Shown here in pieces: positions 1-7,894 of a DNA stretch of 32,593 nt. The first letter of the stretch is position 1. The number at the start of each line of letters is the position of its first letter. A model generated the notes under the pieces. That model worked only from the letters and a program-made list of their open reading frames with translations, searched no databases and was not told where the DNA came from. The stretch is from contig CACHAQ010000017.1 in the NCBI GenBank assembly GCA_902577905.1, positions 1 to 32,593 of the forward strand. The letters are read 5' to 3'. This DNA is from an uncultured Alphaproteobacteria bacterium. Its GTDB lineage: Bacteria; Pseudomonadota; Alphaproteobacteria; HIMB59; GCA-002718135. The translations under genes were made by a program, and so were the position numbers.

Positions 1-764
1 CACTTATTTCAAAAATTTATAGACTGATACCAAAATTCGAAAATAATTCCCTAACTTATGATGGTAGTGAATGGCACGAAAAAGATAAAATTATTTTAAA
101 GAAAAAAAATAGTTTAATCAATTTACCTTATTTACAATTTCGTGAAGGAGGAAAAGAAATAATTATTTCTCAATCTATTACTTGCCTATCTTTTCTTGGT
201 AAAAAATTTAATATGTTTGGAGAAAATTCTAAAGAAGAATTAGAATGTAATCAATTACTTCAAGAAACAGTTGATTTAAGGAATATTGTCACAAGATTTG
301 CTTATACGCATTTTGAAAATGAAAATGATGAGTTGACTGAAGCATCAACTGTTTTTAATCAAGTATTTGAACATTCAAATGTAGGGAAGTTACAAAAATT
401 TGAACATTGGCTTAGTTCAAAAAGTAACGAAGAAACTAAACTATTTTTAATTGGTAATAATATTTCTTCACCTGATTTTAATTTGTTTGACACACTAGAA
501 CTTTATTATGAATTTTTGAAACATTATAAATTTGCAAAAAATATAAACTCTGATAATTTTTTTGAACAATTAGGATTTCCTTTAGTTTCTAAATTTTTTT
601 TAAATTTTAAAACACTTCCTAAGATGCAAAAATATTTTAATTCAATATTATATCATTTTCCTTTCACGAATAAATCCGCTAAGTTTGGATCTGGTAAAAA
701 TGGAATAACGTGGGATCATAAAAAAGAAATAGATTCAACACCTGATGAGATTATTATTGATTGA
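1..764 (+). CDS. Glutathione S-transferase, mu-class-like (5' truncated)
   Basis: The frame is open from base 3 of the window, so the gene enters from the left and its N-terminus is missing; the ATG at 213 is internal. The visible 253 residues cover the second half of a thioredoxin-like GST domain and the all-helical C-terminal domain. The segment LPYLQF...IIISQSITCLSFLGKKFNMFGE matches the beta3-beta4-alpha3 part of mu/sigma-class GSTs, where the QS pair contacts the glutamyl part of glutathione. The C-terminal domain (PDFNLFDTLELYYEF) resembles the GST_C core. A charged tail of about 25 residues follows the usual end. Expected role: cytosolic glutathione conjugation or peroxidase activity; the substrate is unknown. 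The next gene, 27 bases on, is also of a glutathione-using family. Confidence 0.75.
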   Translation, partial: LISKIYRLIPKFENNSLTYDGSEWHEKDKIILKKKNSLINLPYLQFREGGKEIIISQSITCLSFLGKKFNMFGENSKEELECNQLLQETVDLRNIVTRFAYTHFENENDELTEASTVFNQVFEHSNVGKLQKFEHWLSSKSNEETKLFLIGNNISSPDFNLFDTLELYYEFLKHYKFAKNINSDNFFEQLGFPLVSKFFLNFKTLPKMQKYFNSILYHFPFTNKSAKFGSGKNGITWDHKKEIDSTPDEIIID

Positions 765-791
765 TAAAATTAAGTTGATAAAACTATATTT

Positions 792-1394
792 ATGGAAGAA
801 ATAAATTTTTGGTTTTCAATTGGTAGTACTTATACTTACCTAACAGTCAATAGGTTGCATGAGGTTGCAGAAAAAGAAAATATTAAATTTAATTGGCACC
901 CCTTTAGTGTAAGAAAAATTATGATGGATATGGATAATATTCCATTCACTCCACCAGCTAAAAAAATAAAATCAGATTACATGTGGAGAGATATTGAAAG
1001 ACGAGCAAAATTTTATGGCTTTGAAGCTAAGGTACCAGCACCATACCCACTAAAAGAATTTGATTTAGCAAATCAAATTGCAATTCTTGGAATGAATGAA
1101 GGGTGGGGAGTTGAATATGTTTTTAAAACATATCAAAGATGGTTTCAGCAAGGTAAAGAACCTGCAACCGAACCTAACTTAACTGAAATTTTTAAAGAAC
1201 TTAACTTAGATCATTCAGAAACTATAAATAAAGCCAATCAACAAGAAATAAAGGATAAATACTTAAGCAATACAGAATATGCATATAAAAAAGGAGTTTT
1301 TGGAAGTCCATCATTTATCTTTGAAGAAGAAGTATTTTGGGGAGATGATAGATTAGAAGATTGTATTAAGTGGATACGATTAAATCAAAAGTAA
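792..1394 (+). CDS. 2-hydroxychromene-2-carboxylate isomerase-like (DsbA/kappa-GST fold)
   Basis: This 200-residue protein matches the length and layout of the HCCA isomerase / kappa-class GST family: a thioredoxin fold with a helical insert. The N-terminal INFWFSIGSTYTYL (residues 4-17) corresponds to the family's F.S.YSYL motif, with Ser12 at the position that activates glutathione. Near the C-terminus GVFGSPSFIF gives the cis-proline loop, followed by FWGDDRL, a hallmark of the family. NahD-type members isomerise an intermediate of naphthalene breakdown. No aromatic pathway is nearby, so here I infer only a glutathione-dependent isomerase or oxidoreductase. It follows the GST gene by 27 bases and is probably cotranscribed with it. 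Confidence 0.8.
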   Translation: MEEINFWFSIGSTYTYLTVNRLHEVAEKENIKFNWHPFSVRKIMMDMDNIPFTPPAKKIKSDYMWRDIERRAKFYGFEAKVPAPYPLKEFDLANQIAILGMNEGWGVEYVFKTYQRWFQQGKEPATEPNLTEIFKELNLDHSETINKANQQEIKDKYLSNTEYAYKKGVFGSPSFIFEEEVFWGDDRLEDCIKWIRLNQK

Positions 1395-1480
1395 TTTATT
1401 TTAATATTTTGTATTAAATAAAATTTTTTTGCAGAATCTTTATCTTTAATATTTAAGTAAATTAATGCAAAGGAGTACAA

Positions 1481-1849
1481 ATGAATCTAAGTTTACTTTT
1501 TAAAATTCAAGGCGTCGTCTTAATAGTTAATGGTTTAGGATCATTATTTTTAGGATCTATTTGGATTGCACTTGGAACTGGTTGGGAAGCTACACCAGAT
1601 TTAATTACATTTGGTCAATTTACAGGTGTTGTTCTTTTTGTTATTGGTATTTGGAGCTGGCGTTTCCCTGACATTGCAGCTGAAAATCTTAAGTCAATTG
1701 GAATGTTGTTTGCCTTTGGAAGTCTATTATTTACCGGAATAATTTTGTTCCATATTGTTACAGGAGTAATTGCTGGTGCAACACCCTATGTAAATGTGGT
1801 TTTAACTGCATTATTTACATTAGCTTTTTACGTATACAGTAGAGTTTAA
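1481..1849 (+). CDS. Small four-helix membrane protein of unknown function
   Basis: The 122-residue protein consists almost entirely of hydrophobic segments, at about residues 5-30, 44-60, 70-92 and 96-118, so it is probably a four-helix inner-membrane protein. I recognise no catalytic motif. The start is well supported by a strong ribosome binding site (AAAGGAG, 1469-1475) five bases before the ATG, which is rare in this AT-rich window. A hairpin follows the stop, so the gene may be a single-gene unit. A short TPD/GWEA-containing loop between helices 1 and 2 is the only polar stretch of note. Function unknown. Confidence 0.7.
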   Translation: MNLSLLFKIQGVVLIVNGLGSLFLGSIWIALGTGWEATPDLITFGQFTGVVLFVIGIWSWRFPDIAAENLKSIGMLFAFGSLLFTGIILFHIVTGVIAGATPYVNVVLTALFTLAFYVYSRV

Positions 1850-1853
1850 ATAT

Positions 1854-1881
1854 GCGGGCATTTGCCCGCTAAATTAATTTT
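1854..1881 (+). terminator. Probable rho-independent terminator after the small membrane protein
   Basis: A perfect 7-bp GC-rich inverted repeat (GCGGGCA / TGCCCGC, two-base spacer) begins four bases after the stop codon at 1849. It is followed by an AT stretch ending in TTTTT, without an immediate long T run. The stem is unusually GC-rich for this window. Confidence 0.55.
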
Positions 1882-1913
1882 TAATAAAATAAAAATTATA
1901 TTATAATATTTTA

Positions 1914-2030
1914 ATGAAATATTTTGAATATATCTTTCCTAAAGGTCGATGGTCTCTTACCAGAGTTGCTATTTTATTTATTATATTCATGATATTAGAT
2001 TTTATAGTTATTTATTATAAAATTATATAA
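1914..2030 (+). CDS. Possible 38-residue single-span membrane peptide
   Basis: An ATG-started ORF of 38 codons lies between the terminator at 1854 and the ABC-F gene. It reads MKYFEYIFPKGRWSLTRV followed by a hydrophobic helix (AILFIIFMILDFIVIYY) and a short basic end. A positively charged N-terminal half before a single helix is the pattern expected of a genuine small inner-membrane protein. It ends 10 bases before the ABC-F start and could be its leader gene. No clear ribosome binding site precedes it, and AT-rich DNA produces such hydrophobic ORFs by chance, so this is tentative. Confidence 0.4.
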   Translation: MKYFEYIFPKGRWSLTRVAILFIIFMILDFIVIYYKII

Positions 2031-2040
2031 ATTTAAATAA

Positions 2041-3855
2041 GTGGTTAGTGATTTATTATTTTCTCTTAGAGATGTAGAAATTAAATTTGGAAAAAAAATA
2101 ATTTTTCAAGATTTAAATCTAAATTTGCACAAAGGTGATATGATTGCACTTGTTGGTAAGAATGGTGTTGGCAAAACTACCCTGATGAAGACTATTTATG
2201 GCGATCAAGATTTAGATGCAGGAGAATTATGGAATTACCCAAACCTCAAAGTTGGATACTTCAATCAAAAATTTGAAAAATTAAATAACAAAACAATTGA
2301 AGAGAATTTTTCAGACTTACTTAATGAACAAAATAAACATTTTGTTGATATATTTTGTAATAAACTTAATTTAGATAAACTAGCTAATGTTGAAGATCTT
2401 TCAGGAGGTCAAAAAAGAAAAGTTTATTTAATTCGATCTTTGTTAGAAGACTCAGATGTTTTGTTGTTAGATGAGCCAACTAATCATTTAGATTTACAAT
2501 GTATTGAATGGCTAGAAAGTTATTTACGAAATTTAAATAAGACAATTATATGTGTGAGTCATGATAGAGCTTTTCTCAGTAATTTTACGAATAAAGTTTT
2601 TTGGATAGATAGAGGAAAATTACGAGTAAGCCCAAGAGGATTTAAGGATTTTGACAAATGGTCAGAGGAGTTACTCGATCAAGAATATAGAGAATTAAGA
2701 AATAGAAAGCAATTTGTCAACATTGAGCTTGAGTGGGCAAATAAAGGCGTTAAAGCTCGTGTAAAGAGGAATGAAAAAAGATTAAAAAGAGCGAAAGAAT
2801 TAAAATTGCAATTAGAAAAAGATGAAGCATCTTATAGAAGTGCAATAAAATCTTTAAGACCTAAAGTATCTAAAAAATCTACCGATCAATCGAAATTTAT
2901 TGCTGAGCTTCAAGAAGTATTCGTAAAATATCCTAATCAAAGTGAATTTGTTTTTAAAAATCTATCTATCAAAATTTCAAAAAATGATCGTATTGGTCTG
3001 TTAGGTAATAATGGAAGTGGTAAATCAACTTTTCTTCGAACAATTCTTAATGAAATAAAAATTTCTAAAGGTAAAATCAAGTTGAAAAAAAATTTAGAAT
3101 TTTCTTATTTTGATCAGATGCGTAATGATCTTAATGGAAGAAAATCTATTAAAGATATTTTAGTCCCTTCCGGAGGAGATTATTTAAAAGTTCAAGGAAG
3201 AGATAGGCATGTTTGCAGTTATGTAAAAGATTTTCAGTTTGATCCTAAAAATGTCAACCATACGATACAAACATTATCAGGGGGAGAACAAAATAGGTTA
3301 CTTTTAGCAAAAGTATTAGCTAATCCCAAAACAGGACTTATTTTAGATGAGCCTACAAATGATCTAGATTTAGAAACACTAGACCTATTAACAGAAATGC
3401 TATCAAATTATAATGGAACGTTATTGATAGTATCACATGATCGAGATTTTTTAGATCAAACTGTAAATAAAATTTTACATTTTAAAGAAGATGGAAATGT
3501 ATCATTATTTTTTGGTGGATACAGTGATTTTTTAAAATCTGAAAATCAACAAGTTGCTAAAAATAAAGAAACCAAAAAATCACATTCAGAGAGTAACAAG
3601 ATCAAGAGTTTGAAACCAAAATTATCATATAAATTTCAATATGAATTAGAGCAACTTCCAAACCAAATAAAAAATATTCAACAAGAGTTAGAAGATATTA
3701 AAAATGAATTGAAGGATACAAATTTATATTTAGAAAATTATGAACGCTATCAAGAAATAACTTCTAAAATGGAAGTTCTTAATAGTGATCTCAATACAAA
3801 AGAGAATAGATGGTATGAATTAATTAAAATGGAAGAGGATTTAGTTAGTAATTGA
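2041..3855 (+). CDS. ABC-F family ATPase, Uup-like
   Basis: A soluble protein of 604 residues with two ABC ATPase domains and no membrane segment, the layout of ABC-F translation factors. Domain 1 has Walker A GKNGVGKTT (39-47), signature LSGGQ (120-124) and Walker B VLLLDEPTNHLD (140-151). Domain 2 has GNNGSGKST (322-330), LSGGE (412-416) and LILDEPTNDLD (433-443). A charged linker (about 205-280) joins them, and a C-terminal coiled coil (about 530-604) resembles the DNA- or ribosome-binding tail of Uup. Family role: acts on stalled or misfolded ribosomal states; Uup also affects transposon excision. The start is a GTG directly after an in-frame stop, so no earlier start is possible. Confidence 0.9.
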   Translation: MVSDLLFSLRDVEIKFGKKIIFQDLNLNLHKGDMIALVGKNGVGKTTLMKTIYGDQDLDAGELWNYPNLKVGYFNQKFEKLNNKTIEENFSDLLNEQNKHFVDIFCNKLNLDKLANVEDLSGGQKRKVYLIRSLLEDSDVLLLDEPTNHLDLQCIEWLESYLRNLNKTIICVSHDRAFLSNFTNKVFWIDRGKLRVSPRGFKDFDKWSEELLDQEYRELRNRKQFVNIELEWANKGVKARVKRNEKRLKRAKELKLQLEKDEASYRSAIKSLRPKVSKKSTDQSKFIAELQEVFVKYPNQSEFVFKNLSIKISKNDRIGLLGNNGSGKSTFLRTILNEIKISKGKIKLKKNLEFSYFDQMRNDLNGRKSIKDILVPSGGDYLKVQGRDRHVCSYVKDFQFDPKNVNHTIQTLSGGEQNRLLLAKVLANPKTGLILDEPTNDLDLETLDLLTEMLSNYNGTLLIVSHDRDFLDQTVNKILHFKEDGNVSLFFGGYSDFLKSENQQVAKNKETKKSHSESNKIKSLKPKLSYKFQYELEQLPNQIKNIQQELEDIKNELKDTNLYLENYERYQEITSKMEVLNSDLNTKENRWYELIKMEEDLVSN

Positions 3856-3862
3856 TTTACTA

Positions 3863-4663
3863 TTAATATGCGCTAGTATTATCAGATTTAGTATCAACAT
3901 TTTTTATTTCTTTTAACAAGTTTTCTGCATGAGATGACATAATTCTGAAATCTGATAATAAACTTGTAAATTGAAATCCAATTTTAATCATTTCTTTCAA
4001 ATATTGAACCGAGCCATTATGAATACCTGCTACCTTACCTTTATCTCTAGCTTTTTTTACAATCATTTTTATATTTGAAAAAACTGGATCTTCTTTAACA
4101 TCAAACTTAGGCGGTAAACCATAAGAAGAGCTCATATCTGCAGGCCCAATGTAAATACCTGTTAAATTTGGAACTGAAAGAATGGCATCTATATTATCAA
4201 CTGCTTCTTTAGTTTCAATCATTGCTAAACTTATTATATTTTTATTTGCGTGCTGATAGTAGTCTGACCCATAAGCAACCTGCGCTCTCATTGGACCAAA
4301 ACTTCTTTGACCAATAGGTGGATAATAACAATAAGATACAAATTTTTCACAATCCTCTTTTGTGTTTATCATTGGAGCAATTATTCCTAATACGCCAAGG
4401 TCTAACATTTTCATTATTATACCAGGTTCACTCCATGGAACTCTTGTAAGAGGAACTGCTGTACCATTTGCAAGTGCTTGTATCATGGAGATAGAGGTTG
4501 AGTAGTCATTTTGACCATGTTGTAAATCTATAGTTACTGAGTCCCAACCCATTTTTCCAAAAACTTCTGCCGTAAAAGAATTAGGTATAGATAGCCAACC
4601 ATTAATTGCAGCCTCACCTTTACTCCATATATCAATTAATTTATTTTTCATTTGATTAATCAT
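3863..4663 (-). CDS. HpcH/HpaI-family class II aldolase
   Basis: The 266-residue protein is the usual length for HpcH/HpaI aldolases, metal-dependent TIM-barrel enzymes that split or join pyruvate (or oxaloacetate-type) units and an aldehyde. The catalytic set seen in E. coli HpaI is present: His49 in IDLQHG, Arg74 in TRVPW, and metal ligands Glu150 in MIETKEA and Asp176 in GPADMS. GPMRAQ (123-128) is the conserved substrate loop. Most relatives have DxEHG where this one has DLQHG. The gene is convergent with the ABC-F gene (7 bases apart) and divergent from the sugar-type transporter operon across 144 bases, so it may belong to the same pathway. The true substrate cannot be read from sequence. 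A second in-frame ATG lies four codons in. Confidence 0.88.
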   Translation of the reverse strand: MINQMKNKLIDIWSKGEAAINGWLSIPNSFTAEVFGKMGWDSVTIDLQHGQNDYSTSISMIQALANGTAVPLTRVPWSEPGIIMKMLDLGVLGIIAPMINTKEDCEKFVSYCYYPPIGQRSFGPMRAQVAYGSDYYQHANKNIISLAMIETKEAVDNIDAILSVPNLTGIYIGPADMSSSYGLPPKFDVKEDPVFSNIKMIVKKARDKGKVAGIHNGSVQYLKEMIKIGFQFTSLLSDFRIMSSHAENLLKEIKNVDTKSDNTSAY

Positions 4664-4759
4664 TAATATTTTTTTTATAAAAATACTATTAAAAATAAAT
4701 TCTAATATTTATTTAATTGGCTATTTTAGGATATTTATTGACACATTTGTAATATCAAC

Positions 4760-4787
4760 TTGCAGTGATACTAAATTTCTTTAAGAT
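4760..4787 (+). promoter_or_regulatory. Candidate promoter of the transporter operon
   Basis: TTGCAG (4760-4765) and TAAGAT (4782-4787) are spaced by 16 bases, 20 bases before the start codon of the binding-protein gene. A perfect TTGACA also occurs at 4738-4743 but lacks a well-spaced -10 box. Read by eye in AT-rich DNA, so weak. Confidence 0.3.
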
Positions 4788-4807
4788 ATATTCTAAATGG
4801 AGGAATT

Positions 4808-6136
4808 ATGATTAGAACAATAATTAGTTTTGCATCTGTAATTATTCTATCTACATCTTTTTCTGCACTAGCAAAAACCAAAGTAACTTGGTCGATGGAG
4901 TCAAATGCAGACAGAGATCCAATAATGATAGAAAAATTACAAAATGCCTACAACAACTCGCAAGATAATCATGAACTTGTTATCGAATTTGAAGATAATG
5001 AAACAAGATTAACTTCGATGAGAACTGCAATGATAGGTGGTATGGGGCCTGATATTGTTGAGACACCTGGTCCATCTTATGTAAAAGAATATCATGCTGC
5101 TGGTATGTTAGAAAATTTAGATTCTTATGCTGCGGAATTTGGCTGGAAAGACAAGATGATACCTTGGGCTTATAGTTCAGGAGTTTTCGAAGGAAGTTTA
5201 TACGCAATTCCAAAAACTCATGAATCAATGGTTATGCTTTATAATAAAACTTTATTTGAAGAAAATAATTGGAAAGTGCCAACAACATTGGAAGAACTAG
5301 AAGATGTTGCAGGAAAAATTAAAGCAAAAGGGATGAATGTTTTTTCTTACGGATCAGATGGATGGCAACCAACTCATGAACACCTTGTAGGAATTTATTT
5401 AAACAACTATGCAGGTCCTCAAGCTGTATATGAAGCAATAATTGGTGAAAGAGAATGGACAGATCCTGTTTTTGTTGAAGCTCTTGAGTTGCTTAAAAAA
5501 CATATGGTTGACGAGGGATATTGGTCTGGAAGCCTAGAAAATTATTATGCTATTGGATGGGATGATTTTCATGCTCAATTTGCAAATAGAGGTGCAGCTA
5601 TGATGACAATTGGTACCTGGACTTTTCAAGCAACACAATTGGGTATTGGTGCGAGTGATGATGAATGGGGTTGGGCTCCACTTCCATCTCTTTCTTCGCA
5701 ATCTCCAGATCCTAATTTTATGATTGCAATTGGCACAACTATGTCAGTCAATGCAAATGGTAAAAACAAAGATGGTGCGATAGATGTTTTAAACTGGATA
5801 ATGAGTAACAAAGACAAAGTTCTTGATATTGCAAAAGACTTTCAATTTGGAGAAATGGTAGTTCCATTAACTCTATCTAGCAGTGACATTCCAACTGATA
5901 TTGCTCCTCAAGTTCAAGATTATCTTAGCGAATATGCAAGAATTACTGGTGAAGGTAATTATGGATATTGTACTTGGACTTTTTGGCCTGCTGACCCTGG
6001 CGTTCATATTTGGAAAGATATGGAAGTTGTATGGGCTGGCGATATATCTGTTGAAGATTTCTTATATGATCATCAAAAGATGTGGGATAAAGCTAGAAAA
6101 AATGGCGACACTTTACCAGTTCCATTAAGAAACTAA
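4808..6136 (+). CDS. ABC transporter substrate-binding protein, carbohydrate family (family 1)
   Basis: The 442-residue protein starts with a clear Sec signal peptide (basic MIR, hydrophobic core, A-L-A cleavage site after about residue 22), giving a periplasmic protein. KVTWSMESNADRDP opens the first lobe, and MIGGMGPDIVETPGP is the conserved region of family 1 (MalE/UgpB-like) binding proteins that capture sugars, polyols or glycosides. Many Trp and Tyr residues (GWQPTHEH, WTFWPADPG) fit stacking against a sugar ring. It has an excellent ribosome binding site (GGAGG, 4799-4803). It is first in a train with two MalFG-type permeases. No ATPase gene accompanies it, so a shared MsmK/UgpC-type ATPase elsewhere is expected. 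The ligand is unknown. Confidence 0.92.
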   Translation: MIRTIISFASVIILSTSFSALAKTKVTWSMESNADRDPIMIEKLQNAYNNSQDNHELVIEFEDNETRLTSMRTAMIGGMGPDIVETPGPSYVKEYHAAGMLENLDSYAAEFGWKDKMIPWAYSSGVFEGSLYAIPKTHESMVMLYNKTLFEENNWKVPTTLEELEDVAGKIKAKGMNVFSYGSDGWQPTHEHLVGIYLNNYAGPQAVYEAIIGEREWTDPVFVEALELLKKHMVDEGYWSGSLENYYAIGWDDFHAQFANRGAAMMTIGTWTFQATQLGIGASDDEWGWAPLPSLSSQSPDPNFMIAIGTTMSVNANGKNKDGAIDVLNWIMSNKDKVLDIAKDFQFGEMVVPLTLSSSDIPTDIAPQVQDYLSEYARITGEGNYGYCTWTFWPADPGVHIWKDMEVVWAGDISVEDFLYDHQKMWDKARKNGDTLPVPLRN

Positions 6137-6149
6137 AATAAATATACAA

Positions 6150-6175
6150 ACAGTGAAGCTTCAAAGCTTCACTGT
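6150..6175 (+). promoter_or_regulatory. Intercistronic hairpin between binding-protein and permease genes
   Basis: ACAGTGAAGCT and AGCTTCACTGT form an uninterrupted 11-bp stem around the four-base loop TCAA. It lies 14 bases after the binding-protein stop and 8 bases before the permease ATG at 6183. No T run follows, so it is not a full terminator. In many binding-protein transporter operons a stem-loop at this point protects the upstream mRNA and lowers expression of the permeases. The same role is inferred here. Confidence 0.7.
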
Positions 6176-6182
6176 ATTTAAA

Positions 6183-7058
6183 ATGAAAATATTTTCTAAT
6201 AAAAATTTTGTTGCCTGGTATTTTGTCTTTCCTGTTGCATTCATTCATTTATTTGTAATAGGCATTCCATCACTTGCAAGTTTAGCTTTATGTTTAACTG
6301 ACTGGAGAGGGCTTGGTGAAATAAATTATATAGGTTTTGAAAATTTTATAGAACTATTTGATGATAGGTATCTTAAAAAAGCAATTATAAATAATGTAAT
6401 CTGGACTATTGCTTTCCTAACTGTCCCTGTTGGAATTGCATTAACTTGCGCTTATTTACTTACAGGAATTAAAAGAGGCCAAATGTTTTTTCGACTTGCT
6501 TTCTTTTTTCCTTACATGCTTGCAAGTGTAATTAATTGTCAAATTTGGAAATATTTATTTCACCCAATTCATGGTCTTGGAGGTTTTTTTGAGAGGATTG
6601 GTTGGGATTTTTTAGCAGTATCTCCATTTACTATGAAATCTACGTCTTTATTTGCAGTAGCATTTGTAGATGGTTGGCATTTTTGGGGTTTTCTTGTGGT
6701 TATATATTTAACAGGAATGTATCAAGTTGATAATCATCTTTACGAAGCTGCAGATATTGAGGGTGCTACAAAATTTCAAAAATTTAGATACATAACTTTA
6801 CCAATGATTAGACCAGTTTTTGTTTTTAGTATTATGATTATAATTATTTGGTCTGTTCCAGTGTTTGATTATGTATATATTTTAACAGGTGGTGGTCCTG
6901 CATACAGTTCAGAAGTAATAGCAAACTATATGTATTCTCAAGCATTTGAGAGATTTGATGTTGGATACTCTTCTGCAATAGGAACACTAATGTTTTTTTA
7001 TGTTATGATTATAGTTGCTTTGTTTGGTCTTTTTAGAAAAGCTGGGTGGGACATATAA
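6183..7058 (+). CDS. ABC transporter permease, MalF/UgpA type
   Basis: An inner-membrane permease with about six predicted helices. It carries the EAA loop that contacts the ATPase (YEAADIEGATKFQKF...ITLPMIRP, in the C-terminal half). The frame stays open to a GTG at 6153, but that codon lies inside the 11-bp hairpin stem and would add ten residues with no family match. I therefore choose the ATG at 6183 (MKIFSNKNFVAWYF), giving 291 residues. Together with the next gene it forms the membrane pore for the binding protein encoded upstream. The stop codon overlaps the next start by one base (TAATG), which suggests translational coupling. Confidence 0.9.
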   Translation: MKIFSNKNFVAWYFVFPVAFIHLFVIGIPSLASLALCLTDWRGLGEINYIGFENFIELFDDRYLKKAIINNVIWTIAFLTVPVGIALTCAYLLTGIKRGQMFFRLAFFFPYMLASVINCQIWKYLFHPIHGLGGFFERIGWDFLAVSPFTMKSTSLFAVAFVDGWHFWGFLVVIYLTGMYQVDNHLYEAADIEGATKFQKFRYITLPMIRPVFVFSIMIIIIWSVPVFDYVYILTGGGPAYSSEVIANYMYSQAFERFDVGYSSAIGTLMFFYVMIIVALFGLFRKAGWDI

Positions 7059-7894
7059 TGATAGTTGCAAAATATAGAAGTAGAGAAGTGATATCCAATT
7101 ATATAATTCTTATTATATTTGCTTTAATAGCGATTCTTCCATTAGCTGTTCTTATATTTAATTCAATTAAGCCTCAAATGGAGTTTGGCGTAAATCCACT
7201 TGGACCTCCAAGTGAAATAAGATTTGAAAATTTTAGTGAAGCTTGGGTTAAGGGAGAATATGCTAAAGTTTTTTTTAATTCTTTAAAGTTAGTTGCTGGA
7301 TCAGTATTATTGTGTCTTGCCGTTTCACTAGCAGCTGGATTTAGTCTTGCAAAGTTAAACCCTAAAGGCTCTGCAATAATTGCTGTCTATCTTTTAGTTG
7401 GCATAAGTATTCCTGCACAACTTTATATCGTGCCTTTGTTCTTATTATGGAAGGAGATACATCTTTTAAATACACATATAGGATTAATTATAATCTACAC
7501 AGCTTTAAATGCACCATTTGCAACTTTCTTAATTAGATCTTACATGATTAGATTGCCAGATGAACTATTTGAAGCTGCACGACTTGATGGAGCTAATACT
7601 TTTCAACTTTTTTTTAGAGTTGCGCTACCTCTTTCATGGCCAGTTATTTTAACTGCAGGATTAATAATAGCTCTTGCAGTTTGGAATGAATTTTTATTTG
7701 CTTTAACTTTTATTAGTGAAGAAGGTTTTAAACCTATGGCTACTATATTATTTGCATTTCAGTGGAGATTTGAAAATAATTACGCACTGCAAAGCGCATC
7801 AGCGATAATGATGGTTGCGCCTGTGGCAATTCTTTTCATGCTATTTCAAAGGAGATTTATTTCTGGATTAACTAGTGGAGGATTAAAAGGTTAA
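7058..7894 (+). CDS. ABC transporter permease, MalG/UgpE type
   Basis: A 278-residue inner-membrane protein, the second half of the carbohydrate-type permease pair. It has about six helices, and the EAA loop reads FEAARLDGANTFQLF...VALPLSWPV, typical of MalG/UgpE partners. An upstream in-frame GTG at 7046 exists. The ATG at 7058 overlaps the previous stop by one base and is preceded by a GGGTGGG stretch that can serve as ribosome binding site, so I prefer it. The stop is followed at once, with no spacer, by the start of the ADP-ribosylglycohydrolase-like gene, showing that transporter and enzyme are made together. Confidence 0.9.
   Translation: MIVAKYRSREVISNYIILIIFALIAILPLAVLIFNSIKPQMEFGVNPLGPPSEIRFENFSEAWVKGEYAKVFFNSLKLVAGSVLLCLAVSLAAGFSLAKLNPKGSAIIAVYLLVGISIPAQLYIVPLFLLWKEIHLLNTHIGLIIIYTALNAPFATFLIRSYMIRLPDELFEAARLDGANTFQLFFRVALPLSWPVILTAGLIIALAVWNEFLFALTFISEEGFKPMATILFAFQWRFENNYALQSASAIMMVAPVAILFMLFQRRFISGLTSGGLKG

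Noticed and set aside
4738..4772. TTGACA plus GATACT as the operon promoter
   Set aside because: Spacing of 23 bases is too long for a sigma70-type promoter; the TTGCAG/TAAGAT pair is better spaced.
4980..5228. Reverse ORF inside the binding-protein gene
   Set aside because: It is an antisense shadow of a gene with signal peptide, ribosome binding site and family match.
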